From CAYNWK01 sp964400875 (GTDB lineage Bacteria; Chloroflexota; Anaerolineae; Anaerolineales; UBA4823): a stretch of DNA of 27,034 bases. Numbering within the stretch: the first letter of the stretch is position 1; each line of letters begins with the position of its first letter. Location: positions 1 through 27,034 of the forward strand of contig CAYNWK010000052.1 of the NCBI GenBank assembly GCA_964400875.1. Reading direction: 5' to 3'. A program made the translations under genes and the position numbers. The notes below the pieces were generated by a model. That model ran no database searches. It saw only the letters and a list, made by a program, of their open reading frames with translations, and was not told where the DNA came from. This document shows positions 7,876 to 15,397 of the stretch, piece by piece.

Positions 7876-9564
7876 ATGCTCACCGGCTCAACGGAAACAC
7901 AAAGGATTAAACCTGGGATTTCCAGGAGCCGCGCCTATTACTTCTTGCGGTCCACCTGGTCGCGGCTTCGATTTGGATTGACCCAGGTGATCATCTTGCT
8001 CGCCGTCACAGCTCACATCCTTCCTGGCCCCAGGACCATCGACGATGCTTATATCACTTTTCGTTATGCACGCAATATTTTAGCCGGTTCAGGTTTCGTA
8101 TTCAACCCCGGAGAGCACGTTTTAGGCACCACAACGCCCTTGTATACAATTCTGTTAACTGTTATCGGCCTATTCTCGGGCGGAGAGCGCGCCCCTTTCC
8201 CTTATATCGCCCTGTTTGTCAATGCTCTGGCTGCCGCTGGGGCTTGCATGATATTGATTAAATTAGGACGACGTCTCGGTTCCCAACCGGCCGGCCTTGC
8301 CACAGCTCTGGTCTGGGCAATTGCGCCTTACAGCGTAACCTTCGCCATCGGGGGTTTGGAGACCAGCCTCTACGTTTTTCTCCTTCTCTCCACCATCTAC
8401 GCCTTCATCGTTCGCCGGAAATTCCTCACAGCTCTTCTCGCTGCCCTGACAATCTTAACCCGGCCGGATGCGCTTATCTTGATCGGTCCGCTCGCCTTGA
8501 CCCGCTTGATCGAAATGAGCCGTGACATTCTTGATACAATCCGGCAACCCTCAAGCCGCCAAACAAGCAGCTCGAAAATCTCTTTGCGACCGTTTATGGC
8601 CGAAATTGCCATTTTTCTCGCTCCGCTGCTCACTTGGTCCGCTTTCGCCATATATTATTTTGGCTCTCTTCTGCCTCATTCAATCGCGGCTAAAAGCCTG
8701 GCCTATCGTCTGCCGGCGACAGCAGCCACAATACGTTTGCTGCAACACTACGCGACACCTTTTTTAGAGCAGAATATCTTTGGAGTGCCCTGGATCCTCG
8801 TGGGTTTGATTCTTTACCCGTTCCTGTATTTGATCGGGTTCCAGCCTATTTATCGCAAAGATCGCCGCTCGTTAGCCTTCTTGGTGTATCCCTGGTTCTA
8901 TTTTCTCACTTTCGCTATTGCCAACCCATTGATCTTCCGTTGGTATCTGACCCCCCCGCTGCCTATCTATATGCTCGTCATTCTGGTCGGCGCGGTCAAG
9001 ATCCTTGGAGACCTGCTCTCACCGGAACGATCCTCGAGCGGAAACCAAACGTCATGGTACCGGTTTATTTATTCGTTTTCCGTCCTTGCCTTGATCTTGC
9101 TGCCCTTCGCTTCAAGCCTCAGCGAGTGGAGATTGACCCCCGATCACGGCCTTACCAGACCGTCTCCGGAGATGGCCTGGTACCGGCTCGAGTTGCTCTA
9201 TGACCAGGCTGCGGAATATTTGCAGCCCTACCTTGACGAAAATACTATCATCGCGGCCGGCGATGTAGGCGTGCTTGGGTTCCGCACCAACGCTCCAATT
9301 TTAGACACTGTTGGACTTAGCTCACGCCAAGCTGTAGATTATTACCCCCTCAGTCCAGAGTATTACTCGATCAACTACGCAGTTCCCCCCGAATTGATCC
9401 TCAATGAAAAACCGGAATTCATCGTCCTGCTGGAAGCGTACATCCGCAACGGCTTGCTCAAATCGGATGAATTTAATTCTAGCTACCAATTAATCAGAAA
9501 AATCCCCACCGATATCTACGGCAGCGATGGGATGCTGATCTTCAGCCGGACCGCTGGCAAATGA
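7876..9564 (+). CDS. GT-C membrane glycosyltransferase with DDAYITFRY first loop
   Basis: This 562-residue protein has a basic N-terminal tail, a first helix at about 33-50, then D56-D57 in 'DDAYITFRYARN' and 'GFVFNPGEHVLGTTTPL' (residues about 73-89). That loop resembles GT-C enzymes of the AftB (arabinofuranosyltransferase) kind and related bacterial proteins. About ten more helices follow, then a C-terminal extracytoplasmic domain from about residue 430 with 'AAGDVGVLGF'. It probably uses a decaprenyl- or undecaprenyl-phosphate sugar on the outer face of the membrane; arabinose is not implied by the match. The frame is open further upstream, but ATG 7876 is chosen because a consensus -10 ends 6 bases before it and the upstream extension has no membrane-protein character and overlaps the divergent gene. 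Its last 4 bases overlap the next gene (ATGA), so the two form an operon. Confidence 0.7.
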   Translation: MLTGSTETQRIKPGISRSRAYYFLRSTWSRLRFGLTQVIILLAVTAHILPGPRTIDDAYITFRYARNILAGSGFVFNPGEHVLGTTTPLYTILLTVIGLFSGGERAPFPYIALFVNALAAAGACMILIKLGRRLGSQPAGLATALVWAIAPYSVTFAIGGLETSLYVFLLLSTIYAFIVRRKFLTALLAALTILTRPDALILIGPLALTRLIEMSRDILDTIRQPSSRQTSSSKISLRPFMAEIAIFLAPLLTWSAFAIYYFGSLLPHSIAAKSLAYRLPATAATIRLLQHYATPFLEQNIFGVPWILVGLILYPFLYLIGFQPIYRKDRRSLAFLVYPWFYFLTFAIANPLIFRWYLTPPLPIYMLVILVGAVKILGDLLSPERSSSGNQTSWYRFIYSFSVLALILLPFASSLSEWRLTPDHGLTRPSPEMAWYRLELLYDQAAEYLQPYLDENTIIAAGDVGVLGFRTNAPILDTVGLSSRQAVDYYPLSPEYYSINYAVPPELILNEKPEFIVLLEAYIRNGLLKSDEFNSSYQLIRKIPTDIYGSDGMLIFSRTAGK

Positions 9565-10871
9565 AATTACCGGGAGCTGGTCGGGTCGGATTCTGGGGGC
9601 TGTGGATCTTGCTCAGCGCTTTCGCCATCTGGGGCGTGCGCTCAGTCCCCTTCCACCCAGACGAGAGCACGTACTTATATATGAGCGCCGATCTCGAGAC
9701 CTATTTCCACCAGCCAAACACTCTGGCGTGGGGTCCCGATCGCAGCGAAGATTCAGCTCAACGTTACCGCCTGCTGGATGCTCCGTTGATCCGGTACGTG
9801 ATTGGTATCGGACGCGTGCTCACTGGCGCAGCGCCCCTCCCCGTCGATTGGGATTGGAGTAAGAGCTGGTCAGAGAACTCGCAGGCCGGAGCGCTGCCGG
9901 AAATTCGATTATTATTGGTTGGCAGGCTTGCCGTAACCTTCTTAATCCCCCTCGGTCTGCTGTTCGCCTATTCAACCGGGAAGAAACTGGGCGACAACCT
10001 GAGCGGGCTGCTAACCATGTTATTAATTGGGTGCAGCGCGCTGGTCTTGCTTCACGCCCGGCGTGCCATGGCGGAAGGAGCCTTGCTTTTCGGTTTGCTT
10101 TTCTTCAACTACACGCTTTCGCTCGGCGCCAAACGACCCTGGCTAACCGGGTTGGCTGCCGGGTTGGCGTTCAACGCCAAATTCTCGGCCCTGGCGATCT
10201 TTCCCGTTGGTTTGTTAGCTGTCGTATGGCTGCCTCAGCTTAACCGGCAGAGCTATCGCAAAGCCATCGGGAATGCACTCCAGTATGTCATCTTGTTCGC
10301 CGCGTTAACCTTCTTGATGAACCCGATTTTGTGGAACCGGCCGGTCCAGGCATTCGAAGCAGCCACGCAGGCGCGCGGCGAACTCCTCGATCGGCAGCTC
10401 GCCGACGTCCAGAGACTCGCCCCCGAAAAGGCTCTGAAGGAGCCCCTGCAGAGGCTAGCCGTCCTTGGGGCGCATCTATACCTGACCCCTTTAATGTTTG
10501 CCGAAGTAGGCAATTATCTGGAAAACACCGCCCAGGCAGAACGTGAATATTCCGCAGTTCCGGGTAACAATCTCTTTCGCGACCCGCTCAGCGGGGGACT
10601 GCTGCTTTTCTTTACCATTCTCGGCTTTGCGCTCTCCACCAGAAGGGTCCTGCAACAGAATTTCGCCTTGAACCGACTCACCTTCTTATTGCTGATCGCC
10701 ACCCTCGTTCAGATTGGCGCTTATATCGTTGCAATTCCCCTTCCTTGGCAGCGTTACTCGATCCTGCTGGTGCCTTATGTCGTCTTATGGACGGGTTTCG
10801 GCTTGAGTGAGGCCCTTAAGTACATTTACCGCCATCTTAAACGAGACCAAGCGGTTCAGGTGACCGAGTGA
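9561..10871 (+). CDS. GT39/PMT-like membrane glycosyltransferase
   Basis: This 436-residue protein has a first helix at about 9-28, then 'FHPDESTYLYMS' with H32, D34 and E35. This is the HxDE-type first-loop motif of the dolichyl-phosphate-mannose mannosyltransferase (GT39) and ArnT group. Next come 'LLDAPLIRYVIGIGR' and 'GRLAVTFLIPLGLLFA', a loop with 'HARRAMAEGALLF', and 'AGLAFNAKFSAL', all usual PMT_2 landmarks. A large outer loop occupies about residues 255-345, and the protein ends with a short basic cytoplasmic tail. It likely transfers a polyprenyl-phosphate-linked hexose to a lipid or protein. It starts at ATG 9561 within the stop codon of the upstream GT-C gene and so depends on coupled translation. 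It ends convergently to the sigma factor gene with a shared hairpin between them. Confidence 0.78.
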   Translation: MKLPGAGRVGFWGLWILLSAFAIWGVRSVPFHPDESTYLYMSADLETYFHQPNTLAWGPDRSEDSAQRYRLLDAPLIRYVIGIGRVLTGAAPLPVDWDWSKSWSENSQAGALPEIRLLLVGRLAVTFLIPLGLLFAYSTGKKLGDNLSGLLTMLLIGCSALVLLHARRAMAEGALLFGLLFFNYTLSLGAKRPWLTGLAAGLAFNAKFSALAIFPVGLLAVVWLPQLNRQSYRKAIGNALQYVILFAALTFLMNPILWNRPVQAFEAATQARGELLDRQLADVQRLAPEKALKEPLQRLAVLGAHLYLTPLMFAEVGNYLENTAQAEREYSAVPGNNLFRDPLSGGLLLFFTILGFALSTRRVLQQNFALNRLTFLLLIATLVQIGAYIVAIPLPWQRYSILLVPYVVLWTGFGLSEALKYIYRHLKRDQAVQVTE

Positions 10872-10877
10872 CGATCC

Positions 10878-10905
10878 AAAACGGGCAGCCAAGGAGGCTG
10901 CCCGT
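10878..10905 (-). terminator. Intrinsic terminator between convergent genes
   Basis: A 10-base perfect stem (ACGGGCAGCC / GGCTGCCCGT, 10881-10890 and 10896-10905) with loop AAGGA is followed on the minus strand by TTTTGG. It terminates the sigma factor transcript. On the plus strand the hairpin follows the glycosyltransferase stop by 9 bases but lacks a T-run, so it may act only weakly there. Confidence 0.75.
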
Positions 10906-10928
10906 AATCTTGTTCGTTGGTAAGTCTT

Positions 10929-12146
10929 TTATCCCAGGTATTCACGCAATTTTCGCCGGATGGCCGGATGCCGCAGGCGGCTGAGCGCCTGAGCCTCGAT
11001 CTGGCGGACGCGTTCGCGAGTCACACCCATCTTGCGGCCCACCTCTTCCAAAGTATACGCCTGTCCATCCAGCAGGCCGTAACGCAGCTGCAAGATCCTG
11101 ACTTCGCGCGGCGGCAGGCCGTCCAGAACGTTTTCCAGGTGCTCCTTCAATAGGTTGTAAGTAGCTGATTCGTCCGGAGCAGCAACATCCTCATCCTGGA
11201 TGAAATCTCCCAGGACCGAATCTTCTTCATCGTCAGTCGGAGTCTCCAGAGAGAGTGGTCGCCGCGCTACCTGGATCATGTTTTCGACCTTTTGCGGGGT
11301 CACTTCTAACGCTTCGGCCAGCTCCTCAACCAGTGGATCGCGGCCTAACCGCTGGGTCAACTGGTGCTGGACACGCAGCAGCCGGTTGATTTGATCGCCC
11401 ATGTGGACCGGAACGCGAATCGTGCGGCCCTGATCGGCGATCGCTCGCGTAACTGCCTGACGGATCCACCAGGTTGCGTAGGTACTGAACTTATGGCCAC
11501 GGCGGTAATCAAACTTCTTTGCCGCACGGATCAATCCGATGTTGCCCTCCTGGATGAGATCCAGGAAAGGCACCCCGCGCCCCATATATTTTTTGGCAAC
11601 GCTGATTACCAGCCTCGAATTGGCAGTGATCAGGTGTTCGCGCGCTGCCCAACCATCTTCGATCAGCAATTGCAGCTCTCGACGGCGGCGTGGGCTCACA
11701 TTGCCCTTGGCCAGCTCTTCTCGAGCCAGACGGCCCATCTCGATCCGCTGGGCCAACTCGACCTCCTCTTCGGCGGTCAGAAGCGGAACCCGGCCTACTT
11801 CTTTCAGATACAGGCCTATGGTGTCGTCGGTATCGATGTTCGCCAGGTAGTTATCATCTGCGGAAGCCAGCCGCCTGCCATCTTCTTCAGGGTCTTCTTC
11901 CTCTGCCAATTCGTCATCGGAAGGTCCGGTGCCCCCAGGTTCATCCACGTAGGGAACGCCAGCGCTGATCAGCGCAGCAAATGCTTCTTCAAGTTGATCG
12001 ACATCCGACTCCGCCTCAGGGAAGAAATGCAGGATATCGTCAATCGTGACAAAACCCTTCTTACGGCCCAGTTCGATCATCCGCGCAACTGCCGGATGTT
12101 CATCTTCTTGATCTTCTATTGCGTTCAACAGTTCTTCGTCAATCAT
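10929..12146 (-). CDS. rpoD: Primary sigma factor RpoD/SigA
   Basis: This 405-residue sigma70 protein directs RNA polymerase to housekeeping promoters. Region 1.1-like sequence lies at about 18-68 ('MIELGRKKGFVTIDDIL'), and an acidic linker at 70-100. Region 1.2 is at about 104-138 ('GLYLKEVGRVPLLT'). Region 2 is at about 168-245, including 'GNIGLIRAAKKFDY', 'KFSTYATWWIRQ' and 'RTIRVPVHM'. Region 3 is at about 247-325, and region 4 at about 338-393 with the helix-turn-helix 'TLEEVGRKMGVTRERVRQIE'. Full regions 1.1 to 4 mark a group 1 sigma factor rather than an alternative one. ATG 12146 is chosen because TTTTGGAGATGTG in front of it places GGAG 5 bases from the ATG. A GTG at 12188 adds 14 residues but has no Shine-Dalgarno. 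The gene is monocistronic, with a candidate promoter at 12291-12319 and a terminator just downstream. Confidence 0.97.
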   Translation of the reverse strand: MIDEELLNAIEDQEDEHPAVARMIELGRKKGFVTIDDILHFFPEAESDVDQLEEAFAALISAGVPYVDEPGGTGPSDDELAEEEDPEEDGRRLASADDNYLANIDTDDTIGLYLKEVGRVPLLTAEEEVELAQRIEMGRLAREELAKGNVSPRRRRELQLLIEDGWAAREHLITANSRLVISVAKKYMGRGVPFLDLIQEGNIGLIRAAKKFDYRRGHKFSTYATWWIRQAVTRAIADQGRTIRVPVHMGDQINRLLRVQHQLTQRLGRDPLVEELAEALEVTPQKVENMIQVARRPLSLETPTDDEEDSVLGDFIQDEDVAAPDESATYNLLKEHLENVLDGLPPREVRILQLRYGLLDGQAYTLEEVGRKMGVTRERVRQIEAQALSRLRHPAIRRKLREYLG

Positions 12147-12290
12147 CACATCTCCAAAACCTGCCGGTTCGACAGGTGTATTTTTCACGGTCAGCTAAAG
12201 GGGAAACGGAGAAATTTGGGTGCCCGTTACATCCAAAAATCCCCCTCCAGTCCCCCACGCCGGACGAGTTATCCGCAATTAGCTTATCTG

Positions 12291-12319
12291 AGAATACAAT
12301 ACTTTTAATCTTAAATCAA
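12291..12319 (-). promoter_or_regulatory. Candidate rpoD promoter
   Basis: On the minus strand TTGATT (12319-12314) and TATTCT (12296-12291) are separated by exactly 17 bases, each matching four of six consensus positions. Transcription would start near 12284, giving a leader of roughly 140 bases before ATG 12146. Modest hexamers make this a reasonable but not certain call. Confidence 0.45.
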
Positions 12320-12371
12320 TACCTAATCACAACTGTAATGATGGATTAATCTTCAAAGATCTTACATCGTT

Positions 12372-12404
12372 GCAGGTGGGAAAGTCCCGGTCCTGTTCAC
12401 CTGC
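12372..12404. repeat. Inverted repeat between ABC operon terminator and rpoD promoter
   Basis: GCAGGTG at 12372-12378 and CACCTGC at 12398-12404 form a perfect 7-base inverted repeat around a 19-base loop. It lies just downstream of the DUF4340 operon terminator and about 50 bases upstream of the rpoD -35. It could be a second terminator hairpin or an operator; the sequence does not decide. Confidence 0.4.
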
Positions 12405-12467
12405 GTAATAAAAACCGCTCCCCGGTTGTCGAAATGACCGGAGGCATCATTCAAACTCGGCGGTTTT
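12405..12467 (-). terminator. Terminator of the ABC/GldG/DUF4340 operon
   Basis: On the minus strand AAAACCGC (12467-12460) pairs with GCGGTTTT (12418-12411), enclosing a second stem (12443-12437 with 12426-12420), and is followed by TTTATTACG. The 5' arm overlaps the DUF4340 stop codon. The outer stem plus the T-rich tail make an intrinsic terminator likely. Confidence 0.7.
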
Positions 12468-13056
12468 AGGGGTTTTCGGTTGGGGGGATCTCGTTTTCGA
12501 GGGTAGGCAGCGATGTGGGAACTGCGATCGGTGGGTCGGTTAAGAGCGCCAGCAAGCTGTCTACACTGAATTTATTGACGACCTGGAGCCGCTGGTTATC
12601 CTGCAAGTATGCGTAATAACCGCTCGCCGTTGGCGTCTCATCCCCAAAATAAGCTTTTGCTTCGACGCCATCTGAGTAAGTGACTTCGACGGTGTATTGA
12701 GCCGGGTCCAACCCGATCGTACCCCGGTCAATTGCACTCTCAACTGGAGCCAATATTCGTAATTGCCCCGCCTGACTCACGGCAGATTGGACGCGGTTCT
12801 CGTCCGCGGGCTCACCGCCCGGTTCGGCCAACTCCCACACACCTGCGGGATCGAGCGTCATAGCCACAGAGGTCCCCTCGTTATTTGAAATTCGTAAAGC
12901 CGTGATCGTGCGCTCACCTGGCTCAAACAACAAGCTCACGCCGGCAGTCGGCGTCGCTTGCGCAACCTCGCCATTTTGCGAGCGTTGGTATAACCATGCG
13001 CCTGCCAAAAGGATGGCAAAGATCCCCAGCACTATCCAGGTATTCCGCCTGATCAT
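12466..13056 (-). CDS. DUF4340 domain protein, partner of the GldG-like ABC system
   Basis: This 196-residue protein has an N-terminal membrane anchor (residues about 6-24, following the basic MIRRNT) and a soluble region outside the membrane. Its features, 'ITALRISNNEGTSVAMTLD', a tryptophan-containing 'GVWELAEPGG', and repeated beta-strand pairs ending 'YYAYLQDNQRLQVVNKF', fit DUF4340, a domain found beside GldG-type ABC accessory proteins. The C-terminal 25 residues are Pro/Thr-rich. DUF4340 proteins have no established biochemical role; a periplasmic or outer-face sensor or substrate-handling part of the exporter is inference. Its ATG lies 4 bases after the GldG stop, with GGGGG upstream, and it is the last gene of a four-gene operon. 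It is shorter than many DUF4340 proteins and seems to hold a single repeat of the domain. Confidence 0.8.
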   Translation of the reverse strand: MIRRNTWIVLGIFAILLAGAWLYQRSQNGEVAQATPTAGVSLLFEPGERTITALRISNNEGTSVAMTLDPAGVWELAEPGGEPADENRVQSAVSQAGQLRILAPVESAIDRGTIGLDPAQYTVEVTYSDGVEAKAYFGDETPTASGYYAYLQDNQRLQVVNKFSVDSLLALLTDPPIAVPTSLPTLENEIPPTENP

Positions 13057-13060
13057 CGCT

Positions 13061-14641
13061 TTACCCCCGGCGTCGGCGCTGGGCCCAAACCACGATGCCG
13101 GAGAGCAGTACTGCTCCGGGCAAGATGAAAACCGTCCCCAACAAAATCAAATTCATCGTGTACCCTTGTGGTGGGATCAATAACCGCGGTGTGTTCTCCT
13201 TAGGTGTCAAGTTGATTAACTGCTCTTGTTCCGCCGCCCAATCAACGGTATTGACGAATAAATCACCGTTGCCGAATTGGGTGAAATAGGTATCGGATGC
13301 AAATTCTGCATCCCCAAACACCGCTACCCGCCCACCGGTCGTCGAGTTATCGCCAACAACCGCCAGGGAAACCGGACCAAGCAAATCTACTCCTTCATCG
13401 GGGTTAATCTCAGGCGCAGCGCCGGTTTCAGCGCTGTTGCTGAAGGCTTCCAGATCGGTCTCCGCCCAGGATTGTTGCGCCGTATTCACCAGCTCTACAT
13501 CGGTGATGCCTGCCTCTGGAGCATCCCCCTGTACTGTCACCGAGCGGGCTGTGGGGAAAAAGCTCACCAGGCCTTGCATTTTATCGGTGATCACGTGCTG
13601 CCCGTATTGGTTGGCAACGGCCAAGAACGGTTGGTTCGAGGTCAGGTCCACCACCAGATCGTTGCCATACTGTATGCCCCAATCCTGAGACAAGTAATCG
13701 GCAAGAGGATCGTTGCCGACTTCAAAATCGGTGAGCGGTAGGGGTTCTTCCATCACGATCAGTGATCCACCCGATTGAACGAAGGCCGCTAACATATCGA
13801 CTTCCGTTTGGGAGACAGGCTGGACCGGCCCGGCAACAACCACAACTTGGGCATCTTCCGGGATGCGGTTTTCCGCCAGCAAATTGAGCGTCGAGACCGT
13901 GTAATTCTTGTTTTCCAGGGTGTCTTTCACCTGGCTGTAAGCCCGATCGCCCGTTTCATCCGGGCTGAACTCTCCATGTCCGGTGAGGAAGTAAACCGCC
14001 GGCGAGTTGGGGCTGAGCAAGCGTACCAAAGCCCCAGTGACTTCACGCTCTTCCACCGTCGTCAGCTGTTCCTGGCGATCGCCCATCTGCAGGACGACGG
14101 TCCCGTCTCGAGTGACGTTGGCATCGCGCGCCCGGATAGGTTCTTCCTCCGGGTTGATAAACTCGTAATCGAACATTCCGTCGCTGTTAAACCGGTATTG
14201 GTCCAGCAGGCCTTCAACCTGTTCTTGCGAAAAAGAGGCCATACGCGGCGTATAGAAGGCCAGCGCTTTTACCGGTTGCTTTAGCTGGTCGAGCGTCGCC
14301 AGTGATTCTTCCGCCAGGGTGAATTGCTGGTTTTCCGTCAAATCCCAACGTTGAGAGTTCTGGTAAACCAGGTAGTTGATTACCACAATGATTCCGATTA
14401 CGGCGATCGCCAGCACCAGGGCATTGCTGCCGTAGCGGGCCTGGCGGCCGGTGAGGCCTGACCGCACCCGGTCTGGATCCAGGATGGCAAAAGCTGCCAA
14501 TCCAACTACGATCAAAGCTAGAGAGATTTGTAATGGCAGGCTAAAGTCTCTCAGAACGATGTACAGGCCGACCGAAACAATGGCCGCGAGCAAGGCGAGA
14601 TACAGCCCCCAAGGAGCGAAACGGCGCCATTCATTCTTCAT
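13061..14641 (-). CDS. GldG-family ABC transporter auxiliary protein
   Basis: This 526-residue protein has N-terminal helices (about 10-55 and 75-95) and a large extracytoplasmic domain. The domain includes 'QRWDLTENQQFTLAEES', the characteristic entry into the GldG/ABC_transp_aux domain, then 'VYFLTGHGEFSP', 'AQVVVVAGPVQPVS' and 'GGSLIVMEEPLPL', and a final helix at about 495-520 with a basic RRRR tail. In Bacteroidetes GldG works with GldA and GldF in gliding, but the family is widespread in non-gliding bacteria, where its substrate is unknown. ATG 14641 is chosen because AAGGAGG lies 8 bases upstream; an in-frame GTG at 14650 overlaps that Shine-Dalgarno. The ATG shares its A with the permease stop codon (TGATG), so translation is coupled. 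Nothing else in the window suggests gliding motility. Confidence 0.85.
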   Translation of the reverse strand: MKNEWRRFAPWGLYLALLAAIVSVGLYIVLRDFSLPLQISLALIVVGLAAFAILDPDRVRSGLTGRQARYGSNALVLAIAVIGIIVVINYLVYQNSQRWDLTENQQFTLAEESLATLDQLKQPVKALAFYTPRMASFSQEQVEGLLDQYRFNSDGMFDYEFINPEEEPIRARDANVTRDGTVVLQMGDRQEQLTTVEEREVTGALVRLLSPNSPAVYFLTGHGEFSPDETGDRAYSQVKDTLENKNYTVSTLNLLAENRIPEDAQVVVVAGPVQPVSQTEVDMLAAFVQSGGSLIVMEEPLPLTDFEVGNDPLADYLSQDWGIQYGNDLVVDLTSNQPFLAVANQYGQHVITDKMQGLVSFFPTARSVTVQGDAPEAGITDVELVNTAQQSWAETDLEAFSNSAETGAAPEINPDEGVDLLGPVSLAVVGDNSTTGGRVAVFGDAEFASDTYFTQFGNGDLFVNTVDWAAEQEQLINLTPKENTPRLLIPPQGYTMNLILLGTVFILPGAVLLSGIVVWAQRRRRG

Positions 14642-15372
14642 CAGCGCCACCTCCTTGTCTCGACGAATAACGAACCTAGAAATAATCCCAACCCGGTGAT
14701 GCTAAGGTAATAAACAATGTCGCTCAAATCGATCACCCCACGATAAAGCGTGCTGAAAAAATGTTCGCTGAAATCCAGGTAACCGACTAAATCTCCGCCA
14801 AATGCGCCAAGCGCCTGGGATGGCAAACCGATCAGCCATAATAATAAGAAGACGCCTAAAGTCGCAAAGAATGCTGCGATCTGGTTGCTGAACAACGTGG
14901 AAACCGCCACACCAATCGCCACCAGAGCCGAACAGATCAGCACCACGCCGAAATAACCGCTGACCAATGGCCCCTGATCGATGCCCGGGTCGACGATCAG
15001 ATTTAGAATGATCGGGTAGACCCAGGTAACGGCCAATATTGTAAGTAAAAACAAAAAACCACCCAGCCATTTGCCGATCACCAGCTCGTAATCGCGGACC
15101 GGCGCGGTCAATAGGAGCTCGATCGTGCCCATGCGTTGTTCTTCAGCGATCAGGTGCATCGTGATCGCCGGGGTCGCAAACAGCAGCAAAGTCACCATCG
15201 GTCCAAGCACGACTTCGACGCCCGGTGCGACTTGCTGCAATTGAGCGTTAATGATGTTGGCGTAGAAAATCACGCCTAAAATCAAAAGCAGCATGAAGGC
15301 TACCAGGTATGCAGCCGGGGTGGCGAAATATAACTTGTATTCGCGTCTCGCAATAACCCATATATTACGCAT
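14641..15372 (-). CDS. ABC-2 type permease, GldF-like
   Basis: This 243-residue integral membrane protein has six helices. It opens with 'MRNIWVIARREYKLYFATPAAYLV', the usual cytoplasmic start of ABC-2/GldF permeases. 'EEQRMGTIELLLTAPV' in the first cytoplasmic loop is the coupling segment expected to contact the ATPase, and the protein ends in a basic 'ETRRWR' tail. It should dimerise and form the membrane channel driven by the ATPase encoded 25 bases upstream. AGGA sits 7 bases before the ATG. The stop codon overlaps the GldG start. The substrate is not predictable; export, or mechanical coupling across the membrane, is typical of the family. Confidence 0.88.
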   Translation of the reverse strand: MRNIWVIARREYKLYFATPAAYLVAFMLLLILGVIFYANIINAQLQQVAPGVEVVLGPMVTLLLFATPAITMHLIAEEQRMGTIELLLTAPVRDYELVIGKWLGGFLFLLTILAVTWVYPIILNLIVDPGIDQGPLVSGYFGVVLICSALVAIGVAVSTLFSNQIAAFFATLGVFLLLWLIGLPSQALGAFGGDLVGYLDFSEHFFSTLYRGVIDLSDIVYYLSITGLGLFLGSLFVETRRWR

Positions 15373-15397
15373 GCTTCATCCTATCTTTGCCCATTCA

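Noticed and set aside
11364..12308. Plus-strand open frame of 314 codons opposite rpoD
   Set aside because: It lies almost entirely antisense to the sigma factor gene, has no Shine-Dalgarno and no recognisable protein features.
12372..12404. Similarity of GGTGGGAAAGTCCCGG to the start of RNase P RNA
   Set aside because: The other universal RNase P blocks (for example ACAGAA and the distal P4 strand) are absent and the intergenic space is too small.
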